From Oceanobacillus luteolus (lineage in GTDB: Bacteria; Bacillota; Bacilli; Bacillales; Amphibacillaceae): DNA of 64,000 nucleotides. The stretch's first letter is position 1. The number at the start of each line of letters is the position of its first letter. Below are positions 24,770 to 33,147 of the stretch, in pieces. The notes under the pieces are model-generated. The model saw nothing but the letters and a program-made list of their open reading frames with translations, ran no database searches and was not told the origin of the DNA. A program made the translations under genes and the position numbers. The DNA lies in NCBI RefSeq assembly GCF_023715655.1, contig NZ_JAMBON010000004.1:80043-144042 (forward strand), written 5' to 3'.

Positions 24770-26521
24770 GTGAAGTTGTTAAAGGACAATCGATTCAGAG
24801 GGTTAACCGCCAATGATGTAAAACAGGATTTGATGGCGGGTATTACAGTTGGGATTGTCGCTATTCCTCTTGGAATGGCATTTGCAATTGCTTCAGGGGT
24901 GAAACCGGAATACGGTTTATACACTACTGTGATTGCAGGGATATTGGTTGCTTTATTTGGAGGGTCGAGATATCAAATTGCAGGTCCAACCGGTGCCTTC
25001 ATCCCAATCTTGCTTGCGATTGTTTTGGAATTTGGCTATGAAGATCTGCTGATTGCCGGATTCATGGCCGGTATTATGCTCATGTTGATGGGCTTTTTTA
25101 AATTCGGTAATTTAATCAAATTCATTCCCCGGTCTGTAACCATTGGGTTTACTGCGGGGATAGCGGTGATCATTTTCGCCGGACAAATTGAGAACTTTTT
25201 AGGGTTAGAAGGAATGGAGAAAAAAGAATATTTCCATGAAACGATGATCCAAATATTTGAGAGGCTCCCTACCCTTAATTTGTACAGCATCTTAGTCGCT
25301 GTGTTAGGTGTTCTTATTCTCATTCTTGTACCGAGATATTTTCCACGTGTTCCCGTTTTATTAGTCGCACTAATCATTCCTGCATGTATTGCTTACATAT
25401 TCTTTCCGGGAAAAGTGGAAACAATCGGTTCAGCATTTGGTGGTATTTCCCAAAGTCTACCGACTCTACAGTTTCCTGAATTAACATGGGATAAAATCGT
25501 TACTTTGCTCCAACCAGCTTTTGTTATAGCAATGCTTGGTGGTATTGAATCATTACTATCTGCGGTTGTAGCGGATGGAATGACCGGCAAAAGACATAAT
25601 TCGAATCGTGAACTCATTGGGCAAGGACTTGCCAATGTTGTCACGCCACTTTTCGGTGGTATTCCTGCAACTGGAGCAATTGCCCGAACGGCAACCAACA
25701 TTAAAAGTGGTGCTGTCAGTCCCCTTTCCGGTGTGTTCCAAGGGATATTCGTTCTAGTTACGATTTTGGCACTTGCGCCATTCGCATCCCATATTCCATT
25801 AGCTAGTATGGCTCCAATACTAATGCGGGTCGCAATCAATATGAGTGAACATAAATCATTTGCTCATATCGTTAAATTAAGAACCAGTGATTCACTCGTC
25901 TTGGCCGTCACTTTCTTGTTAACTGTATTTGTTAATTTAACGGTTGCCGTCCAATTCGGTTTGCTCCTCGCCATGTTTTCTTTCGTTAAACGGATGAGTG
26001 AAGTGGTGGGAGTCGAGAAGGTAATTCCTACCCGTTTAAAAGAAGAAGAAAATTCCAAAGGATTGCAGTCAATTTGTCCAAAGATCGCCTTCTTTACTAT
26101 TGAAGGACCATTGTTTTTTGGAGCAGCAGACAAATTTGAATCCATGATTACGAGATCCATCAATAAAAAACCGAGCGTGCTGATTTTGAAGATGAAGCAT
26201 GTTTCCTATATTGATGCAACAGGAGGCAATAACTTAGCCTCATTGATCCGCGATTTCAAGAAAACTGGTGGAACGACCTTACTTGCAGAAATGAATGATG
26301 ACGTCTTAAATACGATTAAAAATAGTGGTCTATATGAAGAAATCGGTGAAAAGAACATTTTCAGTGATGCAAGTAAAGCTGTCGACTACAGTTTAAATCT
26401 AATCAATGTAAATAAATGTTCCCGTTGTGGCAAAAAAGGCGCGACTACCTGCCAAGTCTATCTGGAAAGTCAACAACTCCGCTCTCAAGCTGATAGAGCG
26501 GAACATGGTGTAGTGAACTAG
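24770..26521 (+). CDS. SulP-family anion permease with C-terminal STAS domain
   Basis: 583 residues: about 12 TM helices (residues 20-415) with the SulP signature AIASGVKPEYGLYTTVIAG near residue 40, then a STAS domain (about 440-550) with the VSYIDATGGNNL motif. SulP proteins move sulfate, bicarbonate or other anions; the carbonic anhydrase is not adjacent, so bicarbonate is not specially indicated. After the STAS domain comes a tail with four cysteines' worth of metal-like spacing (NKCSRCGKKGATTC), possibly a metal site. The GTG start has AAGGAGATGAA upstream. Confidence 0.9.
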   Translation: MKLLKDNRFRGLTANDVKQDLMAGITVGIVAIPLGMAFAIASGVKPEYGLYTTVIAGILVALFGGSRYQIAGPTGAFIPILLAIVLEFGYEDLLIAGFMAGIMLMLMGFFKFGNLIKFIPRSVTIGFTAGIAVIIFAGQIENFLGLEGMEKKEYFHETMIQIFERLPTLNLYSILVAVLGVLILILVPRYFPRVPVLLVALIIPACIAYIFFPGKVETIGSAFGGISQSLPTLQFPELTWDKIVTLLQPAFVIAMLGGIESLLSAVVADGMTGKRHNSNRELIGQGLANVVTPLFGGIPATGAIARTATNIKSGAVSPLSGVFQGIFVLVTILALAPFASHIPLASMAPILMRVAINMSEHKSFAHIVKLRTSDSLVLAVTFLLTVFVNLTVAVQFGLLLAMFSFVKRMSEVVGVEKVIPTRLKEEENSKGLQSICPKIAFFTIEGPLFFGAADKFESMITRSINKKPSVLILKMKHVSYIDATGGNNLASLIRDFKKTGGTTLLAEMNDDVLNTIKNSGLYEEIGEKNIFSDASKAVDYSLNLINVNKCSRCGKKGATTCQVYLESQQLRSQADRAEHGVVN

Positions 26522-26553
26522 TCCTACATTTTTAAAAAGTTTTAGATATGAAT

Positions 26554-26582
26554 TTGCATTTCTCTCACACTCATGCTATACT
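26554..26582 (+). promoter_or_regulatory. Cold-shock gene promoter
   Basis: TTGCAT (26554-26559), 17 bases, TATACT (26577-26582). The mRNA would have a leader of about 115 bases before the ATG at 26705, the long structured leader expected for csp genes. Confidence 0.8.
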
Positions 26583-26704
26583 AAATGTATTATTTTCGTT
26601 CGGTGAATAAAAGGATAGAAGTAACACAGTGTTGTTTCGTCTTGAATTGGTAACTTGAACAAAAATAGTAATAAACGTGCTACAAGCACATGGAGGTTTT
26701 TTTA

Positions 26705-26905
26705 ATGAACACAGGTTCAGTAAAATGGTTTAACGCAGACAAAGGTTTCGGATTTATCGAAGTTGAAGGTGGAGACGATGTATTCGTACACTTCTCAGCA
26801 ATTCAAGGCGAAGGCTTCAAAACTTTAGAAGAAGGTCAACAAGTTTCTTTCGATATCGAAGAAGGAAGCCGTGGACCACAAGCAGCTAACGTTACTAAAT
26901 TATAA
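26705..26905 (+). CDS. csp: Cold-shock protein
   Basis: 66 residues, the full length of the family. RNP1 (KGFGFIEV) and RNP2 (VFVHF) are intact, giving the single-strand nucleic-acid-binding OB fold used as RNA chaperone. ATGGAGG lies about 8 bases before the ATG; an upstream in-frame start would run through this RBS. A long leader from a near-consensus promoter and a perfect terminator make this a monocistronic unit. Codon use is that of a highly expressed gene. Confidence 0.95.
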   Translation: MNTGSVKWFNADKGFGFIEVEGGDDVFVHFSAIQGEGFKTLEEGQQVSFDIEEGSRGPQAANVTKL

Positions 26906-26921
26906 TATTTAGTGATTAGCG

Positions 26922-26957
26922 AAAAAAATCTTCCTGTTCGCAGGAAGATTTTTTTGT
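26922..26957 (+). terminator. Terminator of csp
   Basis: AAAAAATCTTCCTG and CAGGAAGATTTTTT form a perfect 14-bp stem with the stable TTCG tetraloop and a T-run. Confidence 0.95.
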
Positions 26958-26984
26958 TTCCAATTTAAATATCAAAGAATTCCT

Positions 26985-27412
26985 TCACAACTTCTCACGT
27001 TCGATCAGGACTCGAATTTAGTGTTTTCGCAGCACTTGTGAAGCTCTCATGTTCGATTGACGTAAGAATTTTGGTGCTCGTAGCATGTGAGAGGCTCTCA
27101 CGTTTGATTGACGGATAGAATATAGGCGCTCGTAGCACGTGAGAAGCTCTCACGTTTGATTAACGGATAGAATTTAGCCGCTCGTAGCACGTGAGAAGCT
27201 CTCACGTTTGATTGACGGATAGAATATAGGCGCTCGTAGCACGTGAGAAGCTCTCACGTTTGATTGAAGCAATAATTTGGCATCCCGTAGCACGCGAGAA
27301 ACGCTCACGTTCGATTAAGGCTTGAATTTAATGCTGCCTTAGCACGTAAGAATCTCTTACGTTCAATTGAATCATGAATTCAGGGCTACCCTATTACGTG
27401 AGAAGCTCCATG
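26985..27412. repeat. Tandem array 2: eight to nine 52-bp units with a strong hairpin
   Basis: The CTCACG-type anchor recurs at 26994, 27046, 27097, 27149, 27201, 27253, 27304 and 27356, at steps of 51 or 52 bases. In the best-kept central units each repeat carries ACGTGAGA-AGC-TCTCACGT, an 8-bp perfect palindrome with three-base centre, then TTTGATTGACGGATAGAAT and GGCGCTCGTAGC. Outer units are more degenerate. The array lies between the csp terminator and the ppaC terminator on converging genes. A 52-base period rules out a repeated reading frame. Confidence 0.92.
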
Positions 27413-27453
27413 AAATAAAAAACTGAGACAGAAGCATTGCCTCTGTCCCAGTC
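27413..27453 (-). terminator. Terminator of ppaC
   Basis: On the minus strand ACTGGGACAGA and TCTGTCTCAGT pair over 11 positions with one mismatch around a 9-base loop, followed by TTTTTTATTTC. Confidence 0.9.
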
Positions 27454-27457
27454 TATT

Positions 27458-28381
27458 TTATTTTACATACTCATCAGTTAATGTTGTAACGATTTGTTTC
27501 TTACGAGATACTACACCTTTTAGTAAGGCACGGTTATTTTGCAGTTCCACATTGAATCCAGTTGCTACATTAGCCTGTCCTCTTCCAAGGGCAAGCACTT
27601 CAGAATCATTATTGAGAATATCTGTTACTACGAATAGGAAAAGATCGAGACTTTTACTTTCAATAATTTGATTGATTTCCGCTTCAATTTCATCTTGTTT
27701 TTCATAGATTTCACTTAAATCAACCGTATTTACTTGAGCAATTTCTACTTTTGCATCGCCCATTGAAAATTCTTTCGCATCCATTGTTAACAGATCAGAA
27801 ACAGACTTTTCACTTAAATCCGCACCAGCTTTTAACATTTCAAGACCATATGTCTCCAAATCCACTCCTGCAATTTCTGCCAATTCACGAGCAGCTGCCA
27901 CATCTTCTTCTGTGCAGGTTGGTGATTTTAATAATAGGGAGTCAGAAATGATTGCAGATAATAACAAACCAGCGACTTCTTTACTTCGCTCCACATTATT
28001 CTCTTTGTACATCTTATTTAGAATCGTTGCGGTACACCCAACTGGTTCTGCACGGAAATAAAGAGGTTCTTTCGTTTCAAAGTTTGAGATGCGGTGATGA
28101 TCAATCACTTCAACAATTTTTGCAGCTTCTATATTATCTGCACTTTGCTGGAATTCGTTATGGTCAACAAGCACAACTTCCGTGCCATCTTCTACTTTTT
28201 CAAGTAGAGCCGGAGCTTCTACATTAAAGTAATTTAAAGCGTACTGTGTTTCTTGATTCACTTCCCCTAATCTGCGCGCTTCCACATCTTCGCCAAGTTT
28301 TCCTTTCAAATCAGCGTAAACAACTGCTGAGCAAATTGTATCTGTATCCGGATTCTTATGTCCAAAAACTAATTTTGCCAT
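27458..28381 (-). CDS. ppaC: Manganese-dependent inorganic pyrophosphatase
   Basis: 307 residues, family II (DHH superfamily) pyrophosphatase that hydrolyses PPi. Metal ligands are in GHKNPDTDT (H8, D12, D14), VDHNE, and the DHH motif VIDHHRIS. The C-terminal DHHA2 domain ends with [10 protein letters not shown], in which the Arg-Lys pair contacts substrate. GGAGAAGGG precedes the ATG. It is monocistronic and replaces the family I enzyme in bacilli. Confidence 0.95.
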   Translation of the reverse strand: MAKLVFGHKNPDTDTICSAVVYADLKGKLGEDVEARRLGEVNQETQYALNYFNVEAPALLEKVEDGTEVVLVDHNEFQQSADNIEAAKIVEVIDHHRISNFETKEPLYFRAEPVGCTATILNKMYKENNVERSKEVAGLLLSAIISDSLLLKSPTCTEEDVAAARELAEIAGVDLETYGLEMLKAGADLSEKSVSDLLTMDAKEFSMGDAKVEIAQVNTVDLSEIYEKQDEIEAEINQIIESKSLDLFLFVVTDILNNDSEVLALGRGQANVATGFNVELQNNRALLKGVVSRKKQIVTTLTDEYVK

Positions 28382-28586
28382 TATGCCCTTCTCCTTTTAT
28401 ATGTAATGAATGAGTTAACTTATGTAAATATAATCAAATTTTATCATATCAAACTTTCTCTTTCAATTATAGGACAGGCATGCATCTGGCCGCCGGATTA
28501 TTTTACAATCGAATAGAGAAAAGCTAAACTAGTATAGGAAGTATGATTGTGAAATACCTTTCAAGATGAAAGAGGAGGAAATATAT

Positions 28587-29045
28587 ATGTCTAGAAAACA
28601 ATTTAATCTAGCTAGAACTGCATTACTTAATTTTATAGAGGAACTAACGGAAGATACTGCTGATGTCCAAGCATCACCATTCAATAATACATTACGCTGG
28701 CATGTTGGCCACGTACTGACTTTCAATGAGAAATTATTGTTCCGTTACCCTAAAAAATCTAATAATATTCCCGAAGAATATGCAGAACTCTTCGGACCAG
28801 GCACAAAACCTAGTGAGTGGACAAAAGAAGCACCCACATTAGAAACATTGATAAATCAATTGCAAGAGCAACAAGAACGGGTTAATAACTTCGATGACCT
28901 CTTCTGGCAAACGAATGTATCGTTTAAAGTTCCATTTGGCAGCATTGAAACATTTGGTGACCTATTAATTATGCTCGCTCATCATGAGACAGAACATCTA
29001 GGCAAAATGAAAGCAATGCTTCAGGTAGTGAATGCGGAAAAATGA
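28587..29045 (+). CDS. DinB-family protein
   Basis: 152 residues from the ATG at 28587 (AGAGGAGG upstream; the ATG at 28566 would put the RBS inside the gene). DinB/YfiT-like four-helix-bundle proteins bind a metal with three histidines; candidates are in LRWHVGHVL and AHHETEH. Many act as thiol-dependent transferases or hydrolases with bacillithiol, and others are uncharacterised. It overlaps the next oxidoreductase gene by ATGA, so the two are cotranslated. Confidence 0.85.
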   Translation: MSRKQFNLARTALLNFIEELTEDTADVQASPFNNTLRWHVGHVLTFNEKLLFRYPKKSNNIPEEYAELFGPGTKPSEWTKEAPTLETLINQLQEQQERVNNFDDLFWQTNVSFKVPFGSIETFGDLLIMLAHHETEHLGKMKAMLQVVNAEK

Positions 29046-30148
29046 CAAATAAGATAATCATTATTGGCGGCGGAATTGTTGGAGCAAGTTCCGCCTATTT
29101 CCTTTCCAAGCAAGGTACCTCTGTTACTTTGATTGACCGAGCGGATGATGGTCAAGCTACTGATGCAGCTGCAGGCATCATCTGTCCCTGGCTTTCTCAA
29201 CGAAGAAACAAAGCGTGGTATCGGCTGGTGAAAGCTGGAGCAAAAATGTATCCGGAGCTCATAGCAGATCTGGAAGCAGATGGTGAACTGGATACTGGTT
29301 ACAAACGGGTAGGAGCACTCAGCATCCACCATGATAAGAAAAAATTGATTGCCATGCAAGAGCGGGCCATCAAACGACGAGAAGATGCACCTGAAATTGG
29401 AGATATCCAATTATTAGATGAAACAATGGCGAAAGAGAAATTTCCACTTCTACGTGATGGATATGAAGCTCTATATGTAAGCGGTGCTGCGCGAGTTGAC
29501 GGGCGTAAGCTGCGAGATGCGTTGATCCGTGGTGCAGTAAAACATGGAACTAAATTAATCCACGGCAGTGCGGAGCTTTTAATTGAAGGTAACCAAGTTA
29601 CAGGAGTAACTGTAGACGGGGAAAAATACTTTTCAGATCAAGTGATAGCAACAACCGGTGCTTGGATGAATGATCTGCTTGAGCCATTTGGGCTTAAAGA
29701 ATTTGAGGTTAAACCGCAAAAAGCTCAAATTCTACATGTACGTTTTGAAAAATTGGATACGGAAAATCTCCCAGTCATTATGCCACCAAACGATCAATAC
29801 ATGCTCAGCTTTGATGATCATCGATTCGTCATCGGAGCGACTCATGAAGACAATGTGGGTTATGATACTAACTTAACAGTATTCGGTATAAACGACATCT
29901 TAACGAAAGCATTAGAAATAGCCCCCGCTTTGAAGGATAGTATATTTCTGGAAGCTCGGGTCGGTTTTAGACCAATGACAGAAGGATTCCTTCCAGTAAT
30001 CGGCAAGTTGAAATCTGCTACCGGCCTCTTGTATGCAAATGGTCTCGGAGCTACAGGTTTGACTGCAGGACCATTTTTAGGCAAGCAGCTTGCTAAAATG
30101 GCTCTACATGAATCGACCGATATCAACCTTGAAGATTACCAGCTTTAG
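29042..30148 (+). CDS. FAD-dependent oxidoreductase, D-amino-acid oxidase/dehydrogenase (DAO) type
   Basis: 368 residues. The N-terminal dinucleotide-binding motif IIGGGIVGASSAYFL (GxGxxG) is followed by DAAAGIICPW, and the C-terminal FAD contact reads ANGLGATGLTAGP. This is the DAO/glycine-oxidase superfamily, enzymes that oxidise amines or amino acids. No quinone- or heme-partner gene is adjacent. Coupling to the DinB gene by a 4-base overlap suggests a shared pathway that I cannot name. Terminator follows closely. Confidence 0.88.
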   Translation: MTNKIIIIGGGIVGASSAYFLSKQGTSVTLIDRADDGQATDAAAGIICPWLSQRRNKAWYRLVKAGAKMYPELIADLEADGELDTGYKRVGALSIHHDKKKLIAMQERAIKRREDAPEIGDIQLLDETMAKEKFPLLRDGYEALYVSGAARVDGRKLRDALIRGAVKHGTKLIHGSAELLIEGNQVTGVTVDGEKYFSDQVIATTGAWMNDLLEPFGLKEFEVKPQKAQILHVRFEKLDTENLPVIMPPNDQYMLSFDDHRFVIGATHEDNVGYDTNLTVFGINDILTKALEIAPALKDSIFLEARVGFRPMTEGFLPVIGKLKSATGLLYANGLGATGLTAGPFLGKQLAKMALHESTDINLEDYQL

Positions 30149-30154
30149 GTTCTA

Positions 30155-30197
30155 AAAAGTTAGACGTTCTACTCCAACCGAACGTCTAACTTTATTT
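30155..30197. terminator. Bidirectional terminator
   Basis: AAAGTTAGACGTT and AACGTCTAACTTT form a 13-bp perfect stem with TATTTT downstream. It closes the DAO operon and may also serve the converging Usp gene. Confidence 0.9.
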
Positions 30198-30199
30198 TG

Positions 30200-30616
30200 T
30201 TATTTAATAATAAGTACGGGGCAGTTTGCACGCTTGGCAACTTTGTGGCTTACACTCCCGAGGATAAGGGTTTGCAATTGATTAAGCCCTCTACTCCCAA
30301 TGACGACACAATCAAATGCCCGTTCATTGGCAAACTTTACTATGGTTGGACCAGGATCGCCGTGAAGAATATGTGTCCCGAAGATTATTTTCGATTCATC
30401 CAAGCGTTCGCGAATAGGTCTGATTTTTTCTTTGCGCTTTCTTTCAATTTCAAATTGGTTATTGGAATGAAGAGCATCTTTCTTTGCTGTACTTTCATCA
30501 ACGACGTAAACCGCATCGATTGCACTATCAAATTTCTGTGCTAATTTAATGGAATATTCTGTTGCTTTTATCGAATGTTCCGAACCGTCAACTGCAAGTA
30601 AAATACGCTTAAACAT
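30200..30616 (-). CDS. Universal stress protein (UspA family)
   Basis: 138 residues from the ATG at 30616 (GTGGGGTGAAC upstream). The N-terminus FKRILLAVDGSEHSIKA and the ATP-binding signature GSRGLNQLQTLILGSVSHKVA are typical of ATP-binding Usp proteins. It is a paralogue of the gene at 12119-12553 but clearly divergent. Lies downstream of the YczE-like gene on the same strand, with a gap of about 40 bases. Confidence 0.9.
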   Translation of the reverse strand: MFKRILLAVDGSEHSIKATEYSIKLAQKFDSAIDAVYVVDESTAKKDALHSNNQFEIERKRKEKIRPIRERLDESKIIFGTHILHGDPGPTIVKFANERAFDCVVIGSRGLNQLQTLILGSVSHKVAKRANCPVLIIK

Positions 30617-30657
30617 TTGTTCACCCCACACAATTTAAATTTTTGATCAATAGGGAC

Positions 30658-31311
30658 TCAACTTGATTTTTCCCGCGCAATCATACGAGTGTTTCCATCA
30701 ATTTTCCCTTCAATCTTACTGATTATACGTCCAAAGAATTGATAGGAATACTGGAATATCGGGCTCTGGATGAACGTAAAGATAAATGAAAAGATAAAGA
30801 CAGGACCACCAATCAGAAAGCCGACTACCAACACCAGCGTTTCAACTATTATCCGCACGCGGCTAACGGACATGCCTGTTCTATCGGACAAGGAGAGCAT
30901 AAAACCATCCCTAGGCCCGGAACCTACTCCACCGGCATTATACATACCTCCACCGAATCCCATAATTACTATCCCCGTGATGATAATGATAATGTCCATC
31001 CATGTATTTGTAGCAGTCGGAAGAAAACCCATCCACATATATAAATCCACAAATGCACCTACTAAAATAGCATTGATGAACGTGCCGAGTTTTATGTAGC
31101 GTCTATCCATCAGTAGCGTAACTAGAATCAATAGAATAGAAATAATAATCGCCCAAGAACCAATCGATAAGCCAAAGTGGTCGAAAAGCGCTACATTAAG
31201 CACATCCCATGGGTGGACCCCTAAATGTTGAACATTGATTGCTAAAGTGATCCCCATACTGAAAATCATCATACCTAAGAGAAAGAATACCCACCGGATT
31301 GTCTGCTTCAA
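30658..31311 (-). CDS. yczE: YczE-like integral membrane protein
   Basis: 217 residues with about five TM helices. GGGMYNAGGVGSGPRDGFMLSLSDRTGMSVSRVR in the middle is the family signature of YczE/YyaS/YitT-like proteins (DUF6198). In B. subtilis YczE affects bacillomycin/surfactin-type lipopeptide production indirectly, but the biochemical role is unknown. The TTG at 31311 is chosen because GGAGGG lies 7 bases before it. Membrane-located. Confidence 0.82.
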   Translation of the reverse strand: MKQTIRWVFFLLGMMIFSMGITLAINVQHLGVHPWDVLNVALFDHFGLSIGSWAIIISILLILVTLLMDRRYIKLGTFINAILVGAFVDLYMWMGFLPTATNTWMDIIIIITGIVIMGFGGGMYNAGGVGSGPRDGFMLSLSDRTGMSVSRVRIIVETLVLVVGFLIGGPVFIFSFIFTFIQSPIFQYSYQFFGRIISKIEGKIDGNTRMIAREKSS

Positions 31312-31458
31312 GGTACAACCCTCCATTTATTTTTATCTTTCAAATAATATATCATATTCAGACAAAAATGCCATTGTTGTAATCAACCTGTTAAAAACAA
31401 ATTAGGCACGTATTGCATACAATAGACCGATAACTATACTCGAAAGGAAATGATTACA

Positions 31459-32022
31459 ATGTATTATGGTTCTAACTACAATCCATATTCTTACTATCCT
31501 CCATATTATCCTTACCCTCATCCTTATGAACAACCAGCTTATCCGTATACAGAGGACAGGTATTATCCGCCTTTATCTAATGAAGAAATGGATAGACAAG
31601 GAGACCATGGAAACCAGCCCTACGTATTTAATATTGAGCATGCCACCGAACGGAATCGGGCATTTCGCAGAGCTGTTTGGACAGGTCAACACTTACAGGT
31701 TACACTTATGCGGCTATTACCTGGGGAAGATATTGGATTAGAGATCCATCCGAATACGGATCAATTTATACGAGTGGAAGATGGACGCGGAGTTGTTCAA
31801 ATGGGGAATCGCCGCAATAATTTGACCTTCGAACGACGGATTCGAGAAGATGATGCGATTTTGATTCCAGCAGGAATGTGGCATAATATCACGAATACCG
31901 GCAGGGAATCACTCCATCTTTACTCGATTTATGCCCCACCAGAACATCCACGGGGAACCATACACCGTACAAAACAAGATGCACAACATCATCACGGGAA
32001 CCAACACAGAGCAGTAGATTAA
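31459..32022 (+). CDS. Cupin protein with Tyr/Pro-rich N-terminal tail
   Basis: 187 residues from the ATG at 31459 (AAAGGAAATG upstream). Residues 1-45 are a low-complexity Tyr/Pro/Asn region (YGSNYNPYSYYPPYYPYPHPY). Residues about 60-165 form a cupin: GEDIGLEIHPNTDQFIRVEDG with metal ligands (H, E) and LIPAGMWHNITNTG with the second motif His. A His-rich tail follows. The Tyr/Pro tail resembles that of spore coat proteins and may be crosslinked; that is inference. Bacillus homologues are annotated simply as cupins. Confidence 0.82.
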   Translation: MYYGSNYNPYSYYPPYYPYPHPYEQPAYPYTEDRYYPPLSNEEMDRQGDHGNQPYVFNIEHATERNRAFRRAVWTGQHLQVTLMRLLPGEDIGLEIHPNTDQFIRVEDGRGVVQMGNRRNNLTFERRIREDDAILIPAGMWHNITNTGRESLHLYSIYAPPEHPRGTIHRTKQDAQHHHGNQHRAVD

Positions 32023-32032
32023 TTATACACAC

Positions 32033-32068
32033 AAAAGCCGTACGCATATTTACACTGCATACGGCTCT
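32033..32068. terminator. Shared terminator, cupin and ferredoxin genes
   Basis: GCCGTACGCA and TGCATACGGC pair over 10 positions with one mismatch around a 9-base loop, with A/T tracts on both sides. It lies between two converging stops. Confidence 0.7.
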
Positions 32069-32078
32069 TCACTTGAAT

Positions 32079-32318
32079 TTATCTATTTGCAAAAAACTCC
32101 TCCGCACGTTGCAGGAAAATTTCTTGATCTGGCGATAAATCATATTCTTCCTCGATTGCATCAACTGGGCATACCGCTTTACAAGCCGCACAATCAATAC
32201 ATACATCTGGATCTATATAAAACTGATCTGGACCTTCTACAATACAGTCAACTGGACAAACGCTTACACATTCAGCTGCCTTCTCCGATTGACATGCTTC
32301 TAAGATAACAAAAGCCAC
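32079..32318 (-). CDS. fer: 7Fe-type bacterial ferredoxin
   Basis: 79 residues. CQSEKAAECVSVCPVDC (C9, C17, C21, C25) and CIDCAACKAVCP (C41, C44, C47, C51) give the seven- or eight-Cys pattern of Bacillus ferredoxins with [3Fe-4S] and [4Fe-4S] clusters, with the widened C-x7-C spacing typical for the first cluster. It is a small soluble electron carrier. AGGAGG lies close to the start. The following 800 bases upstream hold only repeat array 3. Confidence 0.92.
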   Translation of the reverse strand: MAFVILEACQSEKAAECVSVCPVDCIVEGPDQFYIDPDVCIDCAACKAVCPVDAIEEEYDLSPDQEIFLQRAEEFFANR

Positions 32319-32475
32319 CTGATTTCAACCTCCTTATAGCTATAATATCTCTCTATCAATGATACGGCTTTATTTATGGATTGTAAATTAATTCGATTAC
32401 AATTAGATGGGCTACTAAGAAGATTGATAGACACGAATTCATCAGGAGAAAATTATATTCACTTTGTGTTTATGA

Positions 32476-33030
32476 GTGCTATTATCGACCGAAAATTTTT
32501 GGATACTGCTTGTTCGGGCGATTATAAGCACTATAATCGACCGAAGCTTCTCAAAGAGAATCACATTCGGGCATTGATTGAACGTATTAATGACCGAAAA
32601 CGTCCATTCACTTCCTATTCGGGCGATTATTAGCACCATAAACGACCGAAACTTCTCGATGACTCCAAATTCGGGCATTGATTGAACGTATTAATGACCA
32701 AAAACGTCCATAGAATCCCTATTCGGGCGATTATTAGCACCATAAACGACCGAAGCTTCTCGATGACTCCAAATTCGGGCATTGATAAACCGTATAAATA
32801 ACCGAAAACGTCCATTCACTTCCTATTCGGGCGATTATTAGCACCATAAACGACCGAAGCTTCTCGATGACTCTACATTCGGGCATTGATTGACCGTATA
32901 AATAACCGAAAACGTCCATTGACTTCCTATTCGGGCGACTATTAGTACTATAAACGACCGAATCTATCCGGATACTCTTAATACGGTCGATGAGATACAT
33001 TATGAACGACCGAAAGTATTGGAAGGCTTC
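32476..33030. repeat. Tandem array 3: ten 52-bp units with 104-bp higher order
   Basis: TTCGGGC occurs at 32513, 32566, 32618, 32670, 32722, 32774, 32826, 32878 and 32930 (spacing 52, once 53), with a decayed copy at 32982. Two unit types alternate: one continues CGATTATTAGCACCATAAAC, the other ATTGATTGA(A/C)CGTAT, so the true repeat is 104 bp. Each unit also has GACCGAA about 24-28 bases after TTCGG, making inverted TTCGG/CCGAA half-sites along the whole array. It is non-coding (period not a multiple of three). It sits between the NERD gene's 3' end and the fer promoter. Confidence 0.93.
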
Positions 33031-33100
33031 TCATTCAAGCGAATATATATACTAAACATACCTATAAATCACCTATTTAATATATTGAATAGTATTAGAG

Positions 33101-33138
33101 AAAAAAATTAGCCCTTCCTATACTAGGTAGGGCTAATA
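33101..33138 (-). terminator. Terminator of NERD gene
   Basis: On the minus strand ATTAGCCCT and AGGGCTAAT form a 9-bp stem with a 13-base loop that can pair further, followed by TTTTTTTC. Confidence 0.88.
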
Positions 33139-33147
33139 GTCACTGCA

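Noticed and set aside
32442..33000. Minus-strand ORFs with repeated peptide stretches (such as IEKLRSFMVLIIARI) inside array 3
   Set aside because: They are translations of the non-coding repeat. A 52-base unit shifts frame at each step, there are no RBSs, and the frames stop irregularly.
6501..33030. The tandem arrays as CRISPR arrays
   Set aside because: The whole 52-bp unit is repeated rather than a short repeat alternating with unique spacers, the units are degenerate, and no cas gene is near.
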